Shown here: positions 57,947-64,000 of the stretch, in pieces | Position numbering within the stretch: the stretch's first letter is position 1 | How the letters are laid out: every line of letters begins with the position of its first letter | Source of the DNA: Microcaldota archaeon | GTDB lineage: Archaea; Micrarchaeota; Micrarchaeia; Micrarchaeales; CABMGC01 | Assembly: GCA_021818925.1 (NCBI GenBank) | Contig: JAKASU010000001.1 | Coordinates: forward strand, 194,036-258,035 | Direction of reading: 5' to 3' | Length of the DNA stretch: 64,000 nucleotides | Notes under the pieces: generated by a model | The model's input: the letters and a program-made list of their open reading frames with translations, nothing else | Told to the model about the DNA's origin: nothing | Database searches by the model: none | Position numbers and translations under genes: made by a program

Positions 57947-58125
57947 CTCTTACACTGCGCAGCTGCGGCTAATAGAATTAGTATGCCTTGGCTATTTTCT
58001 CTCGACAAAAAGTGAGGAAAGTGTAAATTGCCATCTGCCAAACCCATTAGCCTTGAGCTGTATCCCTATTGCTCAGGATACCATTATATAGGTTTTCTAT
58101 AGGTTAGCAATATAGCGGCGACCTG
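57947..58125. promoter_or_regulatory. Divergent promoter region of the Toprim gene and hjc
   Basis: No gene is seen. Near hjc a TTATATA box (58084-58090) lies about 38 nt before the ATG, and TATAGGTT occurs twice at 58087-58094 and 58098-58105, 11 bp apart, one helix turn. The second copy extends to ATAGGTTA, the half-site of the inverted repeat at 54184-54208. Confidence 0.4.
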
Positions 58126-58512
58126 ATGAGCAGATACGACAAAGGTGCTAGGAGCGAGAGGGAGCTGCTCGGCATGCTTGACGGGGAGGGCTATTCGGTG
58201 CTCAGGAGCGCCGGAAGCGGGGTGAACGCCCTTTCGCCAGACCTGGTGGCGATGAAGAAGGGCAGGTGCATAATAATAGAGTGCAAGGCCTGGGAGAAGG
58301 GGAGCCTGAGCTTGGCGCCGGAGCAGTTCGAGAAGATACTGGAATGGGAGGCAAGGACAGAGTTCCCCACGTTCATCGCCTGGCGCATGAACGGCATGGG
58401 CTGGTTCTTCATAAGGCCGGGGGAGTTCGAGAAGGGAAGGAGCAACTACAACATAACGAGGAAGAAGGTTCTTGCCACGAACCGCAAGCTAGACGACATA
58501 GTAAAGCTATGA
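58126..58512 (+). CDS. hjc: Holliday junction resolvase Hjc
   Basis: 128 aa with the restriction-endonuclease-like active site of archaeal Hjc: Glu in GARSERELLGMLDGEGY, Asp in LSPDLVAMKKG and Glu-x-Lys in CIIIECKAW. It cuts four-way DNA junctions during recombination. The 3' end overlaps the membrane protein gene by 6 bp. Confidence 0.95.
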   Translation: MSRYDKGARSERELLGMLDGEGYSVLRSAGSGVNALSPDLVAMKKGRCIIIECKAWEKGSLSLAPEQFEKILEWEARTEFPTFIAWRMNGMGWFFIRPGEFEKGRSNYNITRKKVLATNRKLDDIVKL

Positions 58513-59049
58513 GAGGTCCACGGCTATCGGGCATCGGGCCATGTACTGCGCGTCTCCGTTGACGTAGAGCCTGTACGGGGTTATTCCGGTTGAGTTGCCG
58601 GCGCTGTAGTTGAGGAAGACGCTCGGCTCGGCGTCAGCCATGCTGACGCAGTTCTGTATCGTGTTGGTGGCCAGGGAGACCTGGTGGCCGAGCCCGCCTA
58701 TCGGATAGGTGCACATCGTTCCGTTGAGCACGTAGAAGTCTATAGTGGATGCGTTCCTAGTGTGCGCGACTATCTGCACCAGCTGCGTGGCGCACTGGAG
58801 CACCACTCCGGACTGGTTCTGGTCCGTGTATGACGCCACCACGGCCACCCTCCGACCGGCAAGGTAGTTGCTCTTGAAGGTGCTGAACGGTACGGAGAGC
58901 GACGGGAGCACGACGACGAAGAAGATCGCGAACGCCAGAACTATAGGAACGGCTATGAGCAGCGCCTTCCTGAGAGTTGCGTCGCTCTGCTTGCTCTCCC
59001 TGTCTTTTGCGTCTTTGTCCTTGCTCTGTTTTCCTGATGATTTTGCCAT
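58507..59049 (-). CDS. Membrane-anchored cysteine-containing protein (paralogue of next gene's C-terminus)
   Basis: 180 aa: a charged cytoplasmic N-terminus (GKQSKDKDAKDRESKQSD), one membrane helix (ALLIAVPIVLAFAIFFVVVL) and an extracellular domain with four cysteines and sequons. The domain (PFSTFKSNYLAGRRVAVVAS...) aligns with the last 130 residues of the 705-aa protein encoded just upstream (APFGAFQSAYRSSGYVVVAI...), with matching Cys positions. Function unknown. Confidence 0.65.
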   Translation of the reverse strand: MAKSSGKQSKDKDAKDRESKQSDATLRKALLIAVPIVLAFAIFFVVVLPSLSVPFSTFKSNYLAGRRVAVVASYTDQNQSGVVLQCATQLVQIVAHTRNASTIDFYVLNGTMCTYPIGGLGHQVSLATNTIQNCVSMADAEPSVFLNYSAGNSTGITPYRLYVNGDAQYMARCPIAVDLS

Positions 59050-59053
59050 GCGT

Positions 59054-61171
59054 TCACCTGTTAAGTAGCAGAGACACGTAGCAGTCGTTCATCACAGTTG
59101 AGTTGCCGCTGACTCTCAGCACTGTGCCGTACAGCGAGTAGAGGCTCAGGCCGCTTCGTGAGCTGTTCGTGAGTACTATGACAGGTATGTTGGTCTTGCC
59201 GTAGAAGTTAAGACAAGAGTCTACGGTCTGGGTGTTGTTGGATACGGTGCAGAGGCCGTTGTTGAACATTGCCACCACAGCGGTCTTGTTCTGCGAGATC
59301 GCCTGCTGGCTTATCTTGCTCGCGCAGGTTAACTCGTTCAGCGTTGGCGTGCCGTTTATGGCGACGACAACGTAGCCCGATGACCTGTAGGCGCTCTGGA
59401 ATGCGCCGAACGGCGCGCGCGCGTTGGCTCCAGCAAGCACATACCATGTCGCCAGGAAGTAAACCAAGACTATCGCCCCCAAGATTATGAATACCGTCTT
59501 CCAGTTCTGCCTCGTGCGGCTGTTCGAGACGAGCCTGTGGTGCGTCTCAAGGTAGAAGCGGGCGAAGAAGAGGAGGCTGATGAGCGCTATGCCTATTATG
59601 AGCGAGAGCAGCGCGCCTACGAACGGGGCTGATGCCACCGCGCTGGCATACGAGAGCCCGAGCGCCGATGAGAAGCTGCGTATGAACGGTGAGTCTATGG
59701 CGCGGGCTACATTGTTGAGCGTGAGCGGCGATGTAGGGTACGTGTTTATCTGCGCTGCGAGTGCGCGCAACTGTTGGTCAAGCAGGCTTAGGTTTGTGAG
59801 CCCTCCGAGAGAGATCTGGCCGTTCAGCGCGAGCTGCGCCAGTGCGAGATTGGTGATCTGCGGAGAGGCGTAGACGTAGCTCGAGAGCTGTATCTCGATC
59901 AGGTGGGCTGTGTTGTTCTCCGCCAGGCTGATTACGTCGCTGTACGTCCGGTTGAGCTGCTGGTACGTGGCTTCGAGGCCCGCGTACTGCGTTGCGAGCG
60001 TTATGTTCGCCTTGCTGAAGTTGGTGTAGAAGTAGTTGCTGGTTATGTTGTCGTAGTTGTCCATCAGCGCGTTCAGCTGGGCCTTGAGCGTGGCGTTGCT
60101 GACGTGCGACAGGAGAATGGCGCTGTCGTTTACAAGCGCGGCATAGTCAGGCGCTGTCTTGCTGAGCGTCTTGTTCAGCATGGCGAGGCGCTCCTTGGAG
60201 AGTATCGGGTACGCGTACGTGCTCTCGTTCGCGCTTACGTTAAATGCAAGGGAGAAGATCTGCGTGTTGGTGAGAGGCAGAAGGTTGATGTTGCCGAGCA
60301 CGTAGCCAATGTAGGCGAGCTTTGTGTAGTTGAAGTTCGTGTTCTCGCAGTAGCCTATCGAGGAGCAGTACCACGGCGCTATGCTCTGGTTAACGTAGCT
60401 TGCGCAGCCCGCTATCTGGTTGGGGGTGACGTTGGCCGAGGGTGGGAAGATCGGGTTATGCGATATGCTGTACGAGATGTTGCTTATGTTCGCGTATGCG
60501 GAGTTGATCCTCGCGAGGTTCTGCAGCACGTTGTTAAGGTTCGTGCTGTTCGTCGAGCTGAGGAAGGTGTTGTAGCTCGAGTTCAGCGTGGCGTAGGCGC
60601 TGGCGAACTGGATTATGCCCTTGCCGAAGTAGCCCGTGACGCCGCCTCCTGGAGGCACTGATGATGCCGGAAGGTTGGGAGGGCAGTCGGTTCCGGTAAG
60701 GTCGCACCTGCAGAGGGGGACGAAGAGGCAGGACTGGCAGTTGTTCTGCACGGTGCACGTTGCGCCTGTGTTTAGTCCCGTCTCTACGAGGCAGTCGGCC
60801 AGCGGCCCTGACGACGCCTGCTTGTAGAGCTGCATCTGCATGTTGAGGAGCGTGAAGTTAGCGCGAGAGAGCGACGTGGTTATCGTGTAGTTCCTGATTA
60901 TGTTGTATATCGCTGTGGAGTTTAGCACAATAGAGTATGCGCCTGTGAGGTTGATTATGAAGTAGGGGTAGGTGTCGTTGTACATGCCAAGATACTGGTC
61001 GCCCGCGTATGAGAGCGGAACCGGATGCAGCGTGCTTATCCGAGAGCCCGGAACGTTGTAGCTCGCCAGCAGGGAGTTTACCTCCGGGAGCGAGTACGCG
61101 TTCGAGACCGCGGATATGGAGAGCAGTATGAAAACGAAGACTAGCGCCTGCCTTGTGTCCATCAGATTCAC
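59054..61171 (-). CDS. Large secreted/membrane protein of unknown function
   Basis: 705 aa. A signal peptide (ALVFVFILLSISAVSNAYS), an extracellular body with many sequons and a cysteine cluster (QNNCQSCLFVPLCRCDLTGTDC), long helical stretches, then two membrane helices (about 518-545 and 562-582) and a C-terminal domain that is paralogous to the 180-aa protein 4 bp downstream. The cysteine cluster may form disulfides or bind metal. No family recognised. Confidence 0.65.
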   Translation of the reverse strand: MNLMDTRQALVFVFILLSISAVSNAYSLPEVNSLLASYNVPGSRISTLHPVPLSYAGDQYLGMYNDTYPYFIINLTGAYSIVLNSTAIYNIIRNYTITTSLSRANFTLLNMQMQLYKQASSGPLADCLVETGLNTGATCTVQNNCQSCLFVPLCRCDLTGTDCPPNLPASSVPPGGGVTGYFGKGIIQFASAYATLNSSYNTFLSSTNSTNLNNVLQNLARINSAYANISNISYSISHNPIFPPSANVTPNQIAGCASYVNQSIAPWYCSSIGYCENTNFNYTKLAYIGYVLGNINLLPLTNTQIFSLAFNVSANESTYAYPILSKERLAMLNKTLSKTAPDYAALVNDSAILLSHVSNATLKAQLNALMDNYDNITSNYFYTNFSKANITLATQYAGLEATYQQLNRTYSDVISLAENNTAHLIEIQLSSYVYASPQITNLALAQLALNGQISLGGLTNLSLLDQQLRALAAQINTYPTSPLTLNNVARAIDSPFIRSFSSALGLSYASAVASAPFVGALLSLIIGIALISLLFFARFYLETHHRLVSNSRTRQNWKTVFIILGAIVLVYFLATWYVLAGANARAPFGAFQSAYRSSGYVVVAINGTPTLNELTCASKISQQAISQNKTAVVAMFNNGLCTVSNNTQTVDSCLNFYGKTNIPVIVLTNSSRSGLSLYSLYGTVLRVSGNSTVMNDCYVSLLLNR

Positions 61172-61324
61172 TGGTCTGGGTTAATAGAGAAGTCAAACTT
61201 TAAATAAGTTCCTTATCGGTTTTGCTCTTTTTTTCGACGAGAAAATATGGAGAAGCGCCATTGGAAAGGATTATTATCTTTGGGTTCGTTTTATATGCGA
61301 AAGACGCGAAAGCGGGAAAGGGAT

Positions 61325-61633
61325 ATGAGAATTAACAACGCAATTGTGCTCATACTTGGCATAGCGGTAATAGTGACAGTGATACTTGCCACGGTGTTCC
61401 TGTTCACCGACTATCCCAGCTACTTGAGGGAGCAGGACTTCCTCACGAGGAACGCTTTCCTCTACGGCTTCTTCCTGAACAGGAGCAACTGGGCCGTATT
61501 CACCTCGACTTGGAGCTGCGGAGGCGTCAACATAACCGTGGCTTTCTTCGAGCCTGCCTTCAACGGGCTTCTGTTCAACAGGTCCAGCGGAGTCTCCTAC
61601 AACAATAACAAGACATGCGTGAGGTTGGGCTGA
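61325..61633 (+). CDS. Small membrane-anchored protein (membrane operon gene 1)
   Basis: 102 aa from ATG 61325; a TTTTATAT box about 30 nt upstream supports this start over an earlier ATG at 61247. One N-terminal helix (AIVLILGIAVIVTVILATVFLF), then an extracellular part with two cysteines and sequons. It overlaps the next gene by 1 bp (TGATG). Confidence 0.6.
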   Translation: MRINNAIVLILGIAVIVTVILATVFLFTDYPSYLREQDFLTRNAFLYGFFLNRSNWAVFTSTWSCGGVNITVAFFEPAFNGLLFNRSSGVSYNNNKTCVRLG

Positions 61634-61929
61634 TGCAGCGAGTGTACCTTATAATTCTTTTCGCGCTCATGTGGATGGCAGGCATACTGATACTGCATTC
61701 GGGCAAGTCTACGCAGCCGTCGCCCGCGGTCCTTCAGACGCCATGGAACATAGACGCGAACATGGTCATAGGCTTCACCTTCGCCCTGGCCTACATCTTC
61801 ATCTGGGTGTGGGAGGCTGTGGTCAGGCGCTTCTCTGATCGCGACTTCATGATAAAGTTCATAATAGCATCGAGTGCGATAATGGCAGTCGTAATGTGGG
61901 CCTTTGCTGTAGTACCAGGTGTGATATGA
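61633..61929 (+). CDS. Three-helix membrane protein (membrane operon gene 2)
   Basis: 98 aa, helices at about 2-17, 44-62 and 75-95, with a short polar stretch between the first two. No family recognised. The ATG overlaps the previous stop and its stop overlaps the next ATG, so the three genes are tightly coupled. Confidence 0.6.
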   Translation: MQRVYLIILFALMWMAGILILHSGKSTQPSPAVLQTPWNIDANMVIGFTFALAYIFIWVWEAVVRRFSDRDFMIKFIIASSAIMAVVMWAFAVVPGVI

Positions 61930-62174
61930 CCGCTTTGGAGAAGGCGATAATGGAGATGCCTACAGTTGCAGGCATATCGATAGGCTTCCTGCTGGCAGTC
62001 TACCTCTTCCTGCTGCCCTCAATCTACACGATGGCGGGCCTATATCCGCTTGCCTTCGCCTTCGCGGCGTTGGGCGTGGCCTTCTTCTGCTCGTTCATAG
62101 GGGCGATCGTAGGCATAACGCTCAACGTAATCCTGGAGCCGGATTTCTTCAAGAAGTACATGGAAAGTAACTGA
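61926..62174 (+). CDS. Three-helix membrane protein (membrane operon gene 3)
   Basis: 82 aa from ATG 61926 (ATGA overlap with the previous gene). Three hydrophobic segments (GISIGFLLAVYLFLLPSIYT, LAFAFAALGVAFFCSFIG, then AIVGITLNVIL). No family recognised. The set of three small membrane proteins without recognised relatives may form one complex. Confidence 0.6.
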   Translation: MTALEKAIMEMPTVAGISIGFLLAVYLFLLPSIYTMAGLYPLAFAFAALGVAFFCSFIGAIVGITLNVILEPDFFKKYMESN

Positions 62175-62237
62175 GCCCGCAGGCAGAATTTTGTAAATTC
62201 TAGAATGTTCTAGAATGCTGCGGCTAATGACTTGAAA

Positions 62238-62278
62238 GAGAAAAAAAGAAGAAAAAGAGAGGCAAAACGCCTCTCTTT
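62238..62278 (-). terminator. Hairpin plus T-rich terminator of the surface protein gene
   Basis: A perfect 10-bp stem (AAAGAGAGGC/GCCTCTCTTT) with a 5-nt loop lies about 25 bp after the stop codon on the minus strand and is followed there by a long T-rich run. Archaeal termination mainly needs the T-rich part; the hairpin may protect the mRNA end of a highly expressed gene. Confidence 0.7.
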
Positions 62279-62302
62279 CAAACGCTACTTGCTACCGTCT
62301 GC

Positions 62303-64000
62303 TTATGACGAGCCGCTCAGCAGGGCCTGTATGAACTGGTTTCCTGCCTGGACTGTCTGGTTCGCGTAGTATCCCGCAACCAGGATCCTGTTGCTGCCGA
62401 ACGCCTGAAGCACGACTGAGCCTGTGTTGAAGCTCGAGTCGAGGCTTGGGTTCTGCGAGAAGATCTGCTGCGCTACGCTGTTCACGAACTTGCTCCCGAT
62501 TACTATCAGGGTCGAGGCAGAGTTCGCGTTGCTGTCCAGGACTACCAGCGGCGTCTGAGCCGTGTTCAGCGACACAGGTGTCGATGCGCTCGATACGCTA
62601 GGCACAGCCGTCAGGTTGCTTATGCCGCTCACAGTGCATCCCGAGCCGCTTGCTCCAACGCTGCACTTCGCCGTTACGTTGGCGATGGTGACGTTAGGCA
62701 GGTTTGTGCTCTGGCCTACGCTGTAAGGCCCAACCATCTTCTTTGCGCTAGTTACCGTTGCGTTGACAGGTCCCACGACCAACTGCAGCGAGTCCACGTT
62801 CTCCGCGAGGTTGAAAGTCAGCTGCGTTGGTCCTATCGCAGTCACTTTGCTGCCACGCTCAGAAACGAAGCCCACCTGCGCGTTTACGTTGTTCCCGGAG
62901 CTTGACTGGTACGTGACGTTGTTCTGCGTCCCTGTAGTCGAGTAGTTCAGGTAGAACATCGGCGTCGCCGATATGCCTGTCGTCGAGTTCAGGATGTTGA
63001 ACGAGAACGCGTCCTGCGAGTTCGTGTTGCTAGGTACGTTGATCTCAGCCACGTTGTACGTGAAGAACCCGAACTGAGGGCCTGTGCCAGCCTTGGCATA
63101 AGGCGCCATGTTCGTTATCGTGAACGTAGACGTTGGCTGTCCGTTCTGCTGGTTGTAGATCACGCTAGCTCCGCTTACAGTGCTGTAGTACGTCTGTCCC
63201 GAGAGCGGTCCGTAGATTATCTGCGGTGTCGTGCCCGAGGTCAGTGTCGCCATCACGTTTGCGGCCGTGTACTGTCCGCCCGTAGCGATCTGCGCGGCAC
63301 TCACGGTTATTCCAGGCAGAGCCCTGTTCAGCTTAATCTGCGTTATGTTGTAGAACGACGAGGATGTCGGCAACATGTTGCCCGAGGTTGCGCTGGTGAA
63401 TGTCACCGACGTACTCTGAGCCGAGGATGCCGTGTTGCTCGGGAATCCCGAGATCGTCACTACCAGAGGGTTCGAGGTGCTGATGAAGTTCGCCGTAGGG
63501 TAACCGGTTGTAGCAGCCAGAGCCACGTTGACCGGATCTCCGGTAACTGCGCCGTTAGCTGTTACCGCGTTGGCGTTCTCCGTAAGCACGTACGGTGTCA
63601 GCAGGTATGTTGCCGTGCTGCCCGTGAAGCCTCCGTCGTTGAACGCGCTAGGTATCTGCGATGTCACGACAAGCTCCTGCGCAGGCTCGGTTATGTTGTT
63701 TATGTTACCTAGGCCACTGTCCTTGTTAGTAGGTGTGTTTGCGTAGTTGACGCTGCTTGCGTACTGCGAGCTTATCGAGAGCGCGTCGAAGTTGTTTCCG
63801 AGCGTGTCACCGGTGAAGGTTACCTTGTAGGCCTTCGGGTTCTGTATGAAGGTGAAGCTCTGACCAGGTGTCAGGGTCACCGGGGTTGTGTTGTACAGGA
63901 TTATGCCCGCGAGGTCTGTGTAGTGGTTTGCGCCGTTCGCCGTGGTGTTGACCCAGAGCAGGTTCACGTTCCAGCCAGGATCTCTTGTCTGGTTGAAGAC
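62303..64000 (-). CDS. Large surface (S-layer-like) protein, partial at right edge
   Basis: The minus-strand frame is open past the GTG at 63967 to the window edge, where it reads VFNQTRDPGWNVNLLW in frame, so the gene starts outside; 565 codons are visible. The protein is very rich in Ser, Thr, Asn, Ala and Val, poor in charged residues, with many sequons and repeated beta-strand-like units. The C-terminal part (STLIVIGSKFVNSVAQQIF, AGYYANQTVQAGNQFIQALL) resembles the S-layer C-terminal domain of other archaea. It probably forms or attaches to the cell envelope. Confidence 0.75.
   Translation of the reverse strand, partial: VFNQTRDPGWNVNLLWVNTTANGANHYTDLAGIILYNTTPVTLTPGQSFTFIQNPKAYKVTFTGDTLGNNFDALSISSQYASSVNYANTPTNKDSGLGNINNITEPAQELVVTSQIPSAFNDGGFTGSTATYLLTPYVLTENANAVTANGAVTGDPVNVALAATTGYPTANFISTSNPLVVTISGFPSNTASSAQSTSVTFTSATSGNMLPTSSSFYNITQIKLNRALPGITVSAAQIATGGQYTAANVMATLTSGTTPQIIYGPLSGQTYYSTVSGASVIYNQQNGQPTSTFTITNMAPYAKAGTGPQFGFFTYNVAEINVPSNTNSQDAFSFNILNSTTGISATPMFYLNYSTTGTQNNVTYQSSSGNNVNAQVGFVSERGSKVTAIGPTQLTFNLAENVDSLQLVVGPVNATVTSAKKMVGPYSVGQSTNLPNVTIANVTAKCSVGASGSGCTVSGISNLTAVPSVSSASTPVSLNTAQTPLVVLDSNANSASTLIVIGSKFVNSVAQQIFSQNPSLDSSFNTGSVVLQAFGSNRILVAGYYANQTVQAGNQFIQALLSGSS

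Noticed and set aside
1..64000. CRISPR arrays, rRNA genes and complete insertion sequences
   Set aside because: No regularly spaced repeats, no rRNA core sequences, and no transposase or terminal inverted repeats of IS type were seen.

Overview
The window is a gene-dense stretch of an archaeal chromosome. Archaeal traits are eL8, eL24, eL30 and eS28, RpoK, aRF1, RFC large subunit, Hjc, archaeal DnaG, histone-fold proteins, a geranylgeranyl-reductase-family enzyme and TATA boxes about 25-30 nt before many start codons. The mix of very short intergenic gaps, 1-4 nt stop/start overlaps, many membrane proteins of unknown function, N-glycosylation-sequon-rich surface proteins and several reduced or odd versions of core genes suggests a small-genome DPANN-type lineage, most likely Micrarchaeota/ARMAN-like. 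That placement is inference from gene content, not a tree.

Layout. 1-8 kb: a Hef-like helicase (cut by the left edge), tRNA-Phe, a type IV (AbiE-like) toxin-antitoxin pair, TrpRS, CysRS, two tRNA-Gly genes and some decayed genes. 8-13.5 kb: M16 peptidase, acylphosphatase, beta-CASP nuclease, a coiled-coil protein with an apparent CTG start, a GT4 glycosyltransferase, uL15 and uL30. 13.6-23 kb: PheS/PheT, RFC large subunit, tRNA-Glu followed by a VapBC cassette and a damaged copy of the tRNA 3' end, an antiporter and a CAP protein. 23.2-23.4 kb: an RNase P RNA on the minus strand that appears to lack the specificity domain. 23.5-33.8 kb: BofA-like protein, histone, ThiI, the eL8-eS28-eL24 cluster, a tandem deoxyribosyltransferase-like protein, an eL8/EF-2 chimeric relic, a GH15 glucoamylase-like enzyme and the eL30-uS12-uS7-EF-2 operon. 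33.9-40.2 kb: signal peptidase, SMC, site-2 protease and phosphoesterase. 40.2-43.1 kb: an AT-rich accessory island with four small unknown genes and a second AbiE-like pair. 43.1-52.6 kb: lipid reductase, RpoK, glycosyltransferases, tRNA-Leu, SerRS, aRF1, a second histone and peroxiredoxin. 52.6-64 kb: PLD-like membrane protein, VIT1-like transporter, PIN relic, Lrp-like regulator, second VapBC, DnaG with a small Toprim protein, Hjc, then a run of membrane/secreted proteins ending in a large surface protein cut by the right edge.

Most striking signals. (1) A minimal RNase P RNA together with TATA boxes centred about 25-28 nt upstream of the mature 5' end of all five tRNA genes, as expected if tRNAs are transcribed with almost no leader. 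(2) Small cassettes bracketed by repeats: VapBC between tRNA-Glu and a tRNA 3' remnant; the deoxyribosyltransferase-like gene between two copies of the eL8 5' region; and four orphan genes between imperfect 19-bp repeats. (3) Toxin-antitoxin promoters carrying clear palindromic operators, with the two AbiE-like pairs sharing one half-site.
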